Origin: Candidatus Fermentithermobacillaceae bacterium
Lineage (GTDB): Bacteria; Bacillota; Sulfobacillia; Fermentithermobacillales; Fermentithermobacillaceae
Direction: 5' to 3'
Length of the DNA: 56,665 nucleotides
Assembly (NCBI GenBank): GCA_012837895.1
Contig: DUQH01000080.1
Coordinates: 1 to 56,665 of the forward strand
The notes below the pieces were generated by a model. The model saw nothing but the letters and a program-made list of their open reading frames with translations. It ran no database searches and had not been told where the DNA came from. Both the position numbers and the translations under genes were made by a program. Below, in pieces: positions 9,651 through 18,857 of this stretch. Each line of letters starts with the position of its first letter. Position 1 is the stretch's first letter.

Positions 9651-10472
9651 ATGAATGAGTGTAACGTAAGACTGATTGTGTGCGACCTTGACGGTACTTT
9701 GACAGGACCGGCGGATAGGGGGTTGGAGGTTGCCAAGCATACCCTGGATTTCTGTCGCCGGAAAGGAATCAGGGTTACCGTTGCAACCGGAAGGGCATTT
9801 GCAGCGGCAGAGAGATACCTTGTGTATTTAGGCATAGACGAGCCCATAATAACTAATGGGGGAGCGCTTATCGCCAGGCTAGGCCAATCACCTATATATG
9901 AAAAAACAATAGAAAGGGATCTGGCTCAGGGAATCGCATTGCAGCTTAAGGCATTGGGATACCCCTTTTTCTTTGTGGTCCAGAAGCATATGTACACTCA
10001 CGTGAAAGGACGGCAAACAGAAGAGTATTCCAGGGCTTTGGGCTACGACATAAAGACAGTTGATTCTATCCGTGAAATACCTGGAGAACCCACTCAGATA
10101 GTCCTGAGGGTGCCGGATGAACAATGCGACAGCATCCTGAGGAGTTTGCATGCGAGATGGCTGCCGAAAGTAACTGTGATAAAGAGTTTGCCGCACCTGA
10201 TAGAGATACAGCCGCCAGGGGTGTCCAAGGCAAAGGCAGTTGAGTTTCTGGCTGACTCTATGAAGGTGGAAAGGGAACATGTATTGGCGATAGGAGACGG
10301 GCTCAATGACCTTGACATGCTAATGTGGTCAGGGATGAGGGCTGCTGTTGGGAACGCCCACGAGATAGTCAAACGGAATGTGTCTTACGTATCCCAGATG
10401 CCTTATTCTGAAGGGGTACGTGACATAGTAGAGGAGTTCGCCGGTGCGCGGATACAAGTGCCCGGAACATAA
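9651..10472 (+). CDS. Cof-type HAD superfamily phosphatase
   Basis: A 273-residue haloacid-dehalogenase hydrolase. Motif I is CDLDGTLTG near the N-terminus (nucleophilic Asp), and motif IV is IGDGLNDLDML near residue 215, the usual class IIB Cof signatures. Such enzymes dephosphorylate sugar phosphates, flavin or nucleotide substrates in the cytosol; the substrate is not evident here. A GGAGAGG ribosome binding site (9639-9645) precedes ATG 9651. Its stop overlaps the next ATG (TAATG), so it is likely co-translated with the M20 amidohydrolase. Confidence 0.9.
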   Translation: MNECNVRLIVCDLDGTLTGPADRGLEVAKHTLDFCRRKGIRVTVATGRAFAAAERYLVYLGIDEPIITNGGALIARLGQSPIYEKTIERDLAQGIALQLKALGYPFFFVVQKHMYTHVKGRQTEEYSRALGYDIKTVDSIREIPGEPTQIVLRVPDEQCDSILRSLHARWLPKVTVIKSLPHLIEIQPPGVSKAKAVEFLADSMKVEREHVLAIGDGLNDLDMLMWSGMRAAVGNAHEIVKRNVSYVSQMPYSEGVRDIVEEFAGARIQVPGT

Positions 10473-11815
10473 TGAAAGGCAGGCGGGGAAGTATTATGAC
10501 CAAAGAAGAGATAAAAAGGTCAGTGCTGGAACAAATAGACAAACACCGGGAAAAAATCATAGAGCTGGGGCAGCAGATAATGGCCAATCCTGAACTCGGA
10601 TACAAAGAGTTCAAGACTTCTGCCCTGGTGCGTGAAAGTCTCACAGAACTCGGGCTGGAGGACATAACCGGCGGGCTGGCAATCACCGGCGTGTCCGGGG
10701 TACTGTCTTCAGGCAAAGCCGGCCCTAATGTATGTATCATGGGAGAGCTTGATGCTGTTGTTTGTCCAGGACATCCCTTTGCAGATCCGGTCACCGGTGC
10801 GGCCCACGCTTGCGGGCACAACGGACAAGTTGCATCAATGATTGGGTCAGCAATAGGGCTGGTACATTCAGGAGCTATCGCGCACCTTTCAGGTAAGATT
10901 ACCTTCCTGGGGGTGCCTGCCGAGGAATATGTGGAAGTGGAATACAGGCAGAACCTCAGGAAACAAGGGAAAATCAGTTTCCTAGGGGGCAAGCAGGAAC
11001 TTCTGGCCAACGGCTTTTTCGATGATATAGACATGGCAATGATGGTTCACATGGCTTCCCTCAAGCCCGGCACAAAAGTCGTGGTCGGGGGTACTTCAAA
11101 TGGGTTCATTGGAAAACTTGTTAAGTATAGAGGTAAAGAGGCTCATGCAGGCGGAAGCCCCCACATGGGTATTAACGCCCTTAATGCTGCGCTCTTAGGG
11201 CTCATGGCGGTTCACCTGCAAAGGGAGACGTTCAAAGATGACGATCACATAAGGGTTCATCCGATCATAACAAAAGGCGGGGACCTGGTTAACGTGATCC
11301 CGGCCGATGTAAGGATAGAAACGTATGTAAGAGGCAAAACCCTTGAAGCAATCCAGGATGCCAACAGGAAAGTCACAAGGGCGCTCAGGGCAGGCGCAGA
11401 AGCTATCGGGGCCCGGGTGGAGATCGAAGATATTCCTGGTTACCTACCCAGGGTCAGCAACGAAATGCTTGACGAAGTGTTTAGGGCGAATGCAGAAGCT
11501 CTTGTAGGAAAACATATGGTAGATAGTGGCACTCACGGCACCGGATCATCTGACATGGGGGATATTATGCACTTGATTCCGGCTATTCACCCGTCCTGCG
11601 GAGGTGCAAGGGGAACGGCCCATTCTGAGGAGTTCGTGGTCGACGACCCGGAGACGGCATACATAGTACCTGCCAAGCTATTGGCGCTGACTGCGATAGA
11701 TCTTTTGTGGGATGACGCGTCGCTAGGGCGTGAAATCGTTGAGAACTTCGAGCCGCTTATGACCAAAGAAGAGTATCTCGATGCTTGGGAGCGGCTTACA
11801 CAGGACGGTGATTAA
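10472..11815 (+). CDS. M20 family metallo-amidohydrolase
   Basis: A 447-residue M20D-type hydrolase of the aminoacylase / IAA-amino-acid hydrolase group. GELDAVVCPGHPFADPVTGA precedes the metal-binding AHACGHNGQ, and SPHMGINALNAAL belongs to the dimerisation (lid) domain. The common form of the motif is CGHDxH; here it is CGHNGQ, a variant that I believe also occurs in related enzymes. It probably removes an acyl group from an amino acid or dipeptide in the cytoplasm. ATG 10472 overlaps the upstream stop; ATG 10496 (MTKEEIKRS) after GGCGGGGAAG is an equally plausible start. Confidence 0.85.
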   Translation: MKGRRGSIMTKEEIKRSVLEQIDKHREKIIELGQQIMANPELGYKEFKTSALVRESLTELGLEDITGGLAITGVSGVLSSGKAGPNVCIMGELDAVVCPGHPFADPVTGAAHACGHNGQVASMIGSAIGLVHSGAIAHLSGKITFLGVPAEEYVEVEYRQNLRKQGKISFLGGKQELLANGFFDDIDMAMMVHMASLKPGTKVVVGGTSNGFIGKLVKYRGKEAHAGGSPHMGINALNAALLGLMAVHLQRETFKDDDHIRVHPIITKGGDLVNVIPADVRIETYVRGKTLEAIQDANRKVTRALRAGAEAIGARVEIEDIPGYLPRVSNEMLDEVFRANAEALVGKHMVDSGTHGTGSSDMGDIMHLIPAIHPSCGGARGTAHSEEFVVDDPETAYIVPAKLLALTAIDLLWDDASLGREIVENFEPLMTKEEYLDAWERLTQDGD

Positions 11816-11839
11816 TGGCGAAGGGGGTTTACATAGCAG

Positions 11840-14545
11840 ATGCCAGCGCAAAGATGGTTTTGGATTCTAGTTGGTGTGGCTGTAGCTCTTGCTCTGGCTT
11901 CAACCAGGATAGCTTTTTTCTTTACAGAAATATGGTGGTTTGAAGATCTGGGTTACAGTCCTGTGTTTTGGACCATTGTTAAAGCCAGATGGCTTGTGGC
12001 CTTAGCTGGGGGTCTCTTATTTTTCGTTGTTGCCCTTTCCAATTTGGCGGCAGTTATGTGGAAACGGCGGAGGCTAGATGTGGTGGGAGGATTGGTCATG
12101 CCTGTCCCGGTCCAATCACCCGACAGGTTGTGGCAATGGATCTTAGTTGCGGCCGCTGTAGTAGGGGTATTGGGAGGCCTGTCCGGCTACAGCCAATGGC
12201 ATGTTGTGCTGGCACACCTCAATGCTACTTCGTTTGGGATAGACGATCCCTTTTTCGCCAAAGACGTTGGGTTTTATATCTTCAACCTCCCTTTCATACG
12301 CTTACTCCAGCAGCACTTGTGGGTTGCTTTCATCGCGGCCTTGGCCCTTTCGGCGGTAATGTACTTCATTTTCGGGGACTTGCGCCTTACCGACAGGAGA
12401 GTAATTGCATCCCGCAGGGCACGTGTACATATTTCGATCCTGTCAGCCGTGTTGTTCGGGCTGAAGGCTTGGAGTTACAGGATAGACATGTGGAACCTCA
12501 TGTATTCGCCCAGAGGGGCGGCTTTTGGGGCGTCATATACTGATATCCATGCCCAGGTGCCGGCATACAAAGGACTGATGGCAGTGGCCCTGGTGGGCGT
12601 CGGATTCTCACTAATGGGCCTGGTGATCAGGAATTTCAGGTGGATAGGATACGCGGTGCTCGGTATGGTCGTCATGTCGTTTGCAGTGGGATATGCATAT
12701 CCTGCATTCATCCAGCAGTTTACGGTATCGCCAAACGAAATCGCCTATGAAGAGCCGTTTATCGAGAAGAACATAACGTTTACCAGGGATGCTTTTGCGC
12801 TTAACAATATAGATATTATTGAGTATCCGGCCGAAGACTTGCTCACCAGGGAAGATATCCTCAATAACCCTGATACAGTTGCCAATTTGAGGCTGTGGGA
12901 TTACAGGGTGCTCAAGGACACGTTCAGCCAGGTGCAGGAAATCAGGATGTACTACAGGTTCAACGATGTGGATATAGACAGGTATGTGGTAAACGGTGAT
13001 CTCCGTCAGGTCTTGCTCTCTCCCAGGGAACTGGATGTAGATCTCTTGCCTGGCGAGGCAAAAACTTGGATCAACCTTCACCTTAAGTACACCCACGGAT
13101 ACGGTGTGGTAATGAGCCCTTCCCGTGTAGTTACAGGAGACGGCATGCCTGCATTCTACTTCAAAGACGTCCCGCCAAGGACAACTACAGACCTTTTACT
13201 GGATAGACCTGAGTTATATTTTGGAGAATTGACGAACCACTACATTATCGTCAACACCAAAGAACCCGAGTTCGATTATCCGACTCTGGACTCTGAAACC
13301 TTGGAGCCAACGTTCTACCAGGGTAAAGCGGGCATAAGACTAGACAGTCTCATCAAGAAACTTGCCTTTACCATCAGGTTCAGGGATTATCAGATTTTGG
13401 TTTCAGGAGCCTTGACCCCTGATTCAAGACTGATCATGAGGCGGAACATCGTGGACCGGGTGCAGAGGATAGCACCGTTTTTCCTCTATGACAAGGACCC
13501 TTATCTGGTTGTAGCTGATGGAAGGCTTTACTGGATCATCGATGGGTATACCGTATCATCCAGTTACCCATATAGCCAGCCTGACAGCGTAATGAGGGTG
13601 AACTACATGAGGAATGCGGTAAAGGCGGTAATCGACGCGTATGACGGAACTACAAGCTTCTACAGGGCAGATCAAGATGATCCGATCCTGAAGATGTATG
13701 AGAGCATTTTTCCTGGACTTATAAGGCCCATAGAGGAAATGCCCGTTGCGCTGAAGCGTCACATCCGCTTCCCGCAGGACCTGTTTATGGTGCAGGCCAG
13801 GATGCTCAAGACATATCACATGACCGATCCAAAGGTGTTTTACAACAAAGAAGACTACTGGGAGATTCCCAGTGAGTATTACGGCGACCGGGAGATTCCG
13901 GTTGAACCGTATTATATCCTCGCGTCTTTGCCTGGGGAAACGGTTACTGAATACGTGCATATGATACCGTTTACACCAAGGGGCAAACCAAACATGGTTG
14001 CGTGGCTGGCAGTACGGTGTGAACCTGAGAGATACGGGCAAATGCTGCTGTATAGGTTGCCGAAAGACAAACACATCCCAGGCCCTATGCAAGTCGAATC
14101 CCTTATCTCACAAAATCCTGAGATTGCAGAAGCTATGACCCTGTGGGGCCAGGCAGGCTCCCAGGTGATCAGGGGAAATCTTGTGACCATACCCATGGAC
14201 GGTTCTTTCCTGTATGTTGAGCCCTTGTATATCCAGGCTGAAAGGGTGAAGATTCCCGAACTCAAGCGTGTGATCATGTACGCAGGAGGACAGGTGGCCA
14301 TGGGAACCAGTGTTGAAGACGCCCTGAACAGGTTAGTTGGCTGGGTTGCTGAGCCGCCTTCGGGGGAATCAGAGCCGGGGGAAATCACAGGACTACCGGA
14401 CCTTATAGCAAGAGCTAATGAAGTGTGGTCTGAAGCCCAGGCCAGGCTGAGAAGCGGGGATTGGGCAGGCTACGGCGAACTGATAGAGGAACTTGGCGAA
14501 ATCTTGAGACAACTGCAGAGACACAGCACTGGCTTGGAGCAATAA
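11840..14545 (+). CDS. UPF0182 family membrane protein
   Basis: A 901-residue protein of the UPF0182 (COG1615) family. The first ~300 residues contain about seven hydrophobic helices, beginning with WFWILVGVAVALALAS and the family-typical FFTEIWWFEDLGYSPVFW; the rest is a large, probably extracytoplasmic domain rich in beta segments. No enzymatic activity is established for the family. An AAGGGGG stretch lies 12 bases before ATG 11840. It follows the M20 gene by 24 bases and precedes asnS. The last ~50 residues are helical and acidic. Confidence 0.88.
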   Translation: MPAQRWFWILVGVAVALALASTRIAFFFTEIWWFEDLGYSPVFWTIVKARWLVALAGGLLFFVVALSNLAAVMWKRRRLDVVGGLVMPVPVQSPDRLWQWILVAAAVVGVLGGLSGYSQWHVVLAHLNATSFGIDDPFFAKDVGFYIFNLPFIRLLQQHLWVAFIAALALSAVMYFIFGDLRLTDRRVIASRRARVHISILSAVLFGLKAWSYRIDMWNLMYSPRGAAFGASYTDIHAQVPAYKGLMAVALVGVGFSLMGLVIRNFRWIGYAVLGMVVMSFAVGYAYPAFIQQFTVSPNEIAYEEPFIEKNITFTRDAFALNNIDIIEYPAEDLLTREDILNNPDTVANLRLWDYRVLKDTFSQVQEIRMYYRFNDVDIDRYVVNGDLRQVLLSPRELDVDLLPGEAKTWINLHLKYTHGYGVVMSPSRVVTGDGMPAFYFKDVPPRTTTDLLLDRPELYFGELTNHYIIVNTKEPEFDYPTLDSETLEPTFYQGKAGIRLDSLIKKLAFTIRFRDYQILVSGALTPDSRLIMRRNIVDRVQRIAPFFLYDKDPYLVVADGRLYWIIDGYTVSSSYPYSQPDSVMRVNYMRNAVKAVIDAYDGTTSFYRADQDDPILKMYESIFPGLIRPIEEMPVALKRHIRFPQDLFMVQARMLKTYHMTDPKVFYNKEDYWEIPSEYYGDREIPVEPYYILASLPGETVTEYVHMIPFTPRGKPNMVAWLAVRCEPERYGQMLLYRLPKDKHIPGPMQVESLISQNPEIAEAMTLWGQAGSQVIRGNLVTIPMDGSFLYVEPLYIQAERVKIPELKRVIMYAGGQVAMGTSVEDALNRLVGWVAEPPSGESEPGEITGLPDLIARANEVWSEAQARLRSGDWAGYGELIEELGEILRQLQRHSTGLEQ

Positions 14546-14613
14546 CTCTTATCAATTCACGCCGTGAGTGCTACACTTAACCTAGGACAAGTGTGTGAAG
14601 GAAGTGTAATCGT

Positions 14614-15930
14614 ATGGATATTAGTGATGCAAACCTCTATGAGACTACCGTACGCAATATCGGTACATATGAAGATAAAAAGGTTACGTTGAAGGGCTGG
14701 TTGTACAACAAGCGTTCCTCAGGGAAGATCATGTTCCTTATCCTGCGGGATGGCACTGGAATCGCCCAGTGTGTCGTATCAAAGAGTGACGTAGGGGAAG
14801 AACTGTTTTCCCGGCTTGATAAATTGAACCAGGAGTCCAGCCTGGTAATGCAAGGACTTGTCAGGAAAGACCACAGAGCGCCAGGCGGATATGAGCTAGG
14901 CGTCACTGCTTGTGAGATCGTGTCGGAGTCTCTTGACGACTATCCCATAAGCCTCAAAGAACACGGGGTTGAGTTCTTGCTTGACAACAGGCATTTGTGG
15001 ATGAGGACCCCCCGTCAAAGAAACATTCTGCTCATACGGTCGGAGATCATTAAAGCCTGCAGGGACTTCCTCCATAGTGAAGGATTTGTCAATGTGGACG
15101 CCCCCATAATGACGCCGGCTGCATGTGAAGGCACCACTACACTGTTCCCCGTCAAGTACTTCGGGGAGCAAGCTTACCTCAGCCAGAGCGGGCAGCTGTA
15201 CAACGAGGCAGCCATCATGTCTCTGGGGAAAGTGTATTGCTTCGGGCCAACTTTCAGGGCGGAGAAGTCGAAAACCAGGCGCCACCTTACTGAATTTTGG
15301 ATGGTTGAACCTGAAGCCGCTTTCATGGAATTTGGTGAGATGCTTGAACTTGAAGAGAGGATGGTATGTTACATCCTGAAGCATGTACTGGATAACTGTG
15401 AGGCCCTCCTAACGGAAATAGGCAGGGATCCGGAGACGCTGAAGCAAGTCAGCCCTCCGTTTCCACGGATTACGTATACGGAAGCAGTTGACCTCCTGGC
15501 ACAGAAGGGAATAGACATAAGCTGGGGGGACGATTTCGGAGCGCCCCACGAAACGGCGATCGCATCTGAGTACACTAAGCCTGTTTTCGTCACCCATTTC
15601 CCGACGAAGATAAAAGCCTTCTATATGCAACCGGATCCCGATAATCCCGATACAGTTTTGGGGGCGGATCTTCTCGCTCCTGAGGGATACGGGGAGATAA
15701 TCGGCGGCGGCGAACGGATACACGATTACAACCTATTGCTTGAAAGGCTCAAGGAGCATAATCTGCCTTTGGAGGATTATGAATGGTACCTTGATTTGAG
15801 GAGATACGGGTCTGTACCTCACTCTGGCTTTGGAATGGGAATAGAGCGTGTTGTTGCCTGGATATGCGGTCTTGAGCATGTTAGAGAGACAATCCCGTTT
15901 CCCAGGATGATTAACAGGCTAAGGCCGTAA
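14614..15930 (+). CDS. asnS: Asparaginyl-tRNA synthetase
   Basis: A class IIb aminoacyl-tRNA synthetase of 438 residues charging tRNA-Asn. It has an N-terminal OB-fold anticodon-binding domain ([18 protein letters not shown]), motif 2 in [17 protein letters not shown] and motif 3 in [13 protein letters not shown]. Asparagine-type signatures ([19 protein letters not shown]) separate it from aspartyl and lysyl enzymes. ATG 14614 follows GAAGGAAG. The 68-base gap upstream is too short for a T-box leader; it holds only a weak hairpin (ACACTT 14573-14578 / AAGTGT 14589-14594). Confidence 0.96.
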   Translation: MDISDANLYETTVRNIGTYEDKKVTLKGWLYNKRSSGKIMFLILRDGTGIAQCVVSKSDVGEELFSRLDKLNQESSLVMQGLVRKDHRAPGGYELGVTACEIVSESLDDYPISLKEHGVEFLLDNRHLWMRTPRQRNILLIRSEIIKACRDFLHSEGFVNVDAPIMTPAACEGTTTLFPVKYFGEQAYLSQSGQLYNEAAIMSLGKVYCFGPTFRAEKSKTRRHLTEFWMVEPEAAFMEFGEMLELEERMVCYILKHVLDNCEALLTEIGRDPETLKQVSPPFPRITYTEAVDLLAQKGIDISWGDDFGAPHETAIASEYTKPVFVTHFPTKIKAFYMQPDPDNPDTVLGADLLAPEGYGEIIGGGERIHDYNLLLERLKEHNLPLEDYEWYLDLRRYGSVPHSGFGMGIERVVAWICGLEHVRETIPFPRMINRLRP

Positions 15931-15949
15931 ACGCTAAGGAGGTAATACA

Positions 15950-16825
15950 ATGGCTGAGGAGGTCAGGAATGGCAGACATGAAAAACTGGTAGAGCTCGGT
16001 GAATTGATTAGGGCGCGCAGGGAAAACCTGGGGTTATCAATCGAGGAAGTACAAGAGAAAACCAAGATCCGGTCAAGATACCTAAGGGCAATCGAAGCAG
16101 GAGATGACAGGATTCCGCCGGGTAAAGCTTATTTCCGGGTGTTCCTCAAGTCATATGCTGAATTTCTGGGCTTGGACGGGCTGGAGTTGTCCCGGGCGTA
16201 CAAGGAAATAGCTGAAAGCAATAACCGGTACAGGCCTCCGGTTACTCCTGTTCAAGATGGCCCAAAGGCCTCTCAGCCCAGGCCTAGACGGAGACCCCGC
16301 CGGAGAAAGGGCATGGGCGCCGTAACAAAGACCCTGCTGGCCCTGGTTCTCCTGGCAGGTGCGATTTTCGGGATTACCAGGTTGTACGGCCTATACTCGT
16401 CCCGGGGCGAAGACCCAGGTGGTATAGTTGATCCGGAAAACGGTCCTGTTGTAGAAGAACCTGATCCCAGCCAGGGAAAAGAGGTGCCGGAAGAGCCTGT
16501 CCTTGAGGTGATTATCGACAGGAAAGATCCAAGCGAGGAAGTCACCGTGTTTACCATCAACCAAAGCCCTTTGACGGTCATCCTTGAGACCTTTCCTGAA
16601 GAAGGCACCAGGTGTTGGATTCAGGTGCAGGCTGACGGGGAAACGGTTGTAGAGGAGACTATGGGCCCTGACCAGACAGTTGAAGTTACCGCTGAAGAGG
16701 AAATCAAGGTGAGGGCAGGTGCACCATGGGTGCTTACGTTGACATTGAATGAACAAGATCTTGGTGTCGGCGGGCCCTATGGCCCTGTGAAAGACTTGAT
16801 ATTCCGTTATGATGAAGAATTGTAG
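15950..16825 (+). CDS. RodZ-like helix-turn-helix membrane protein (HTH_25 / DUF4115)
   Basis: A 291-residue bitopic protein. Residues ~10-75 form a HTH_25 domain (LGELIRARRENLGLSIEEV, IRSRYLRAIEAGD). A basic patch RPRRRPRRRKG precedes one transmembrane helix (KTLLALVLLAGAIFGI). An acidic linker leads to a C-terminal DUF4115 beta domain (TRCWIQVQADGETV). This is the architecture of RodZ, which links the MreB cytoskeleton to the elongation machinery, and of B. subtilis YmfM. ATG 15950 has AGGAGGT upstream. It lies 19 bases after asnS and before a carboxypeptidase gene, consistent with a cell-wall role. Confidence 0.85.
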   Translation: MAEEVRNGRHEKLVELGELIRARRENLGLSIEEVQEKTKIRSRYLRAIEAGDDRIPPGKAYFRVFLKSYAEFLGLDGLELSRAYKEIAESNNRYRPPVTPVQDGPKASQPRPRRRPRRRKGMGAVTKTLLALVLLAGAIFGITRLYGLYSSRGEDPGGIVDPENGPVVEEPDPSQGKEVPEEPVLEVIIDRKDPSEEVTVFTINQSPLTVILETFPEEGTRCWIQVQADGETVVEETMGPDQTVEVTAEEEIKVRAGAPWVLTLTLNEQDLGVGGPYGPVKDLIFRYDEEL

Positions 16826-16831
16826 ACGTTA

Positions 16832-16867
16832 AACATCATACCGCTACAGTGTTTCCCATATGATGTT
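16832..16867 (+). repeat. 9-bp inverted repeat before the carboxypeptidase gene
   Basis: AACATCATA (16832-16840) and TATGATGTT (16859-16867) are perfect inverted copies separated by 18 bases. No T-run follows, so it is more likely an operator or weak stem-loop than an intrinsic terminator. It fills most of the 77-base gap between the RodZ-like gene and the carboxypeptidase gene. Confidence 0.4.
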
Positions 16868-16902
16868 CTTGATCCCCTCAAGCCTCAGAGTGGTGGTATG
16901 AC

Positions 16903-18057
16903 ATGGAAAGTTGTTCCTTCAAGAGACTGTTGGCCGTGGTCCTGATAGTAGTCTGGTTATGCGCCGGCAAACCGGCCATGGCGTCAGCACCTCCTGAGAT
17001 ATCTGCAAGAGCTGCAATCCTGATTGAGTGGCAAACAGGAACTGTACTCTTGGAGAAACGTGGGTTTACACGGATGCACCCGGCCAGTTTGACCAAGATG
17101 ATGACTGCTCTCTTAGCTGTTGAACTGGGACGGTTGGAGGACTTGGTCCATGTGTCAGAGGAAGCCGCCTCCCAAGTTGGTTCGTCAATGAACCTGAGAC
17201 CGGGAGATGTTTTCACCTTACAGGATCTGCTGTACGGGTTGATGCTGGTCTCAGGAAACGATGCAGCCTGGGCAATAGCAGAACACATCTGCAACGGGAA
17301 AGCTTCTGAGTTTTTCAAACTGATGAACCAGAGGGCAAAGGAGCTGGGGGCGATCAATACAAGGTTTGAGAACCCCCACGGCCTTACCGACCCTAATCAC
17401 TATACCACAGCCTTCGATCTTGCCATCATTGCCAAAGCATGTATGAGACATCCGTACTTCAAACAACTTGTTGCTACCAAAGAGAAGGATGCGATTGAAG
17501 CTGAATCAGGGGTACGCCTGTCCCTTGAAAACACCAACAGGTTGCTGTGGTTTGTTCCGGGAGCTGACGGCGTAAAAACAGGCACAACGCAAGCTGCCGG
17601 ACAGTGCCTGGTTGCCTCAGCCACCAGAGACGGTATGCGGCTGCTTTCGGTGGTGTTGGACAGCATGGACAGGTGGCGTGACACTTCCACACTCCTGGAA
17701 TACGGGTTTAGTGATTTCAAATATGTGAAAGTTGTGCCTGCAGGGGAAATGATTGTTACGTTGCCCGTATCACGTTCTGCTACACGACAGGTACCTATCG
17801 TTTGCATGAATGATCTTGATGCCTGCATACCGAAAAACGCCTTCGGACTCAGGATTGAACTGGACTTACCTGACAGGATTTATCCGTGCCCCGCCGGAAC
17901 AATAGTAGGCCAGGCAACTCTCCGCTTGGGTGAACAGGTTGTAGGCTATTCAGACCTTGCGACAGGTATCTGGACTAGCCCCAGCACACCTCTCCGCCTA
18001 GTAGCGTGCCTGGCCTCGAAGACCATTGCCATTCTCTTAAGTTTGGGACTCTTGTGA
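16903..18057 (+). CDS. Serine-type D-alanyl-D-alanine carboxypeptidase (PBP5/DacF-like)
   Basis: A 384-residue low-molecular-weight penicillin-binding protein that trims the terminal D-Ala of peptidoglycan stem peptides outside the membrane. A signal peptide (RLLAVVLIVVWLCAGKPAMA) is followed by the S-x-x-K motif SLTK, the SGN motif in LVSGNDAAW and the KTG triad KTGTT. The C-terminal PBP5-like beta domain ends in a hydrophobic stretch (ASKTIAILLSLGLL) that may be a membrane anchor. In spore formers such genes are often DacF (cortex) or DacA (vegetative); the sequence alone does not decide. Confidence 0.92.
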   Translation: MESCSFKRLLAVVLIVVWLCAGKPAMASAPPEISARAAILIEWQTGTVLLEKRGFTRMHPASLTKMMTALLAVELGRLEDLVHVSEEAASQVGSSMNLRPGDVFTLQDLLYGLMLVSGNDAAWAIAEHICNGKASEFFKLMNQRAKELGAINTRFENPHGLTDPNHYTTAFDLAIIAKACMRHPYFKQLVATKEKDAIEAESGVRLSLENTNRLLWFVPGADGVKTGTTQAAGQCLVASATRDGMRLLSVVLDSMDRWRDTSTLLEYGFSDFKYVKVVPAGEMIVTLPVSRSATRQVPIVCMNDLDACIPKNAFGLRIELDLPDRIYPCPAGTIVGQATLRLGEQVVGYSDLATGIWTSPSTPLRLVACLASKTIAILLSLGLL

Positions 18058-18073
18058 ACCTTGACAGTCGGGA

Positions 18074-18799
18074 CTACCTCATTCCCCTGATAAGGGAAGA
18101 CAAGGTTACCAGGGAAAACCCGCGGTCCTGGACGTACCGGGCTAGTTCGTGCACATATTCAGGTTTTGGCACCATACCCTTCTTGGTTACACGGATGATA
18201 AGTATATCTCCGGGCTTGAGCGAGTCGCCCAGTTTCCTGGCGGCTTTCTCAGGATTACCCCTGAGGGTCTTGCCGTCAACAGAACCTTTGACCGCATAAA
18301 ACCCCTGCTCAAAAGCTGCGTTAATAAGTTCCGTGTTGAAACGGCCTGATGGGGGATAGAAAAATGGCATAGGCTCTGATATCTTCATCAGGGCATCCCT
18401 TGCGCGGCTCAAGTTCACTTCAACTTCTTCGTAACTTAACCGGTCCATAGCCCTGTCGGCGGTACCTGACAGCCCAAACTCGTAGCCGGCCTCAATGATC
18501 TTCTGGATGAGATCTGCCTGGCTTTCTGCAAAGGTTGCAGAACAGAACCATGTTGCGCCCATCTCATTTTCCAGCAGCACCGAAAGACACTGATCAACTG
18601 CATCAGGGGCAGCCTGGAAAACTTCAACCATCACTCCAATTGCAGGTTCTTGGGTGGCTACCCTTACCAAGGGCGTTATCTTAGCAGTAGCAGCCGGCTC
18701 CCGGACCGCGACTCCCAGTCTCGCGCCTAGAACTACTAAAGCGAAAGCAGCAAACAGTGCTATCCTTTGAAAATGGCGCGGTGTTATGCGGATGAGCAA
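18074..18799 (-). CDS. Polysaccharide deacetylase-like protein, catalytic residues missing
   Basis: A ~241-residue protein with an N-terminal signal anchor (RIALFAAFALVVLGARLGVAV) and a NodB-like fold. The weak fold match rests on GATWFCSATFAE and FFYPPSGRFN, which correspond to the ATFF and RPPxGxxN motifs of YlxY/PdaB-type deacetylases. The catalytic Asp-Asp of motif 1 is replaced (GVMVEVF) and the HxxxH metal motif is lost (GLSGTADRAMD), so it is probably an inactive, binding-only relative. TTG 18799 is preferred because GGAAGGAGGGG lies just upstream; a longer frame from 18847 contains that site. It is convergent with the carboxypeptidase gene, 16 bases apart. Confidence 0.65.
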   Translation of the reverse strand: MLIRITPRHFQRIALFAAFALVVLGARLGVAVREPAATAKITPLVRVATQEPAIGVMVEVFQAAPDAVDQCLSVLLENEMGATWFCSATFAESQADLIQKIIEAGYEFGLSGTADRAMDRLSYEEVEVNLSRARDALMKISEPMPFFYPPSGRFNTELINAAFEQGFYAVKGSVDGKTLRGNPEKAARKLGDSLKPGDILIIRVTKKGMVPKPEYVHELARYVQDRGFSLVTLSSLIRGMR

Positions 18800-18857
18800 G
18801 AAGACCCCTCCTTCCTCCGGGCAAGGGGCAAAACCGGGATATCTCAACTGCTAATTA

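Noticed and set aside
14546-14613. T-box leader for asnS
   Set aside because: Only 68 bases, no AGAG/GGTGG specifier-domain features and no terminator.
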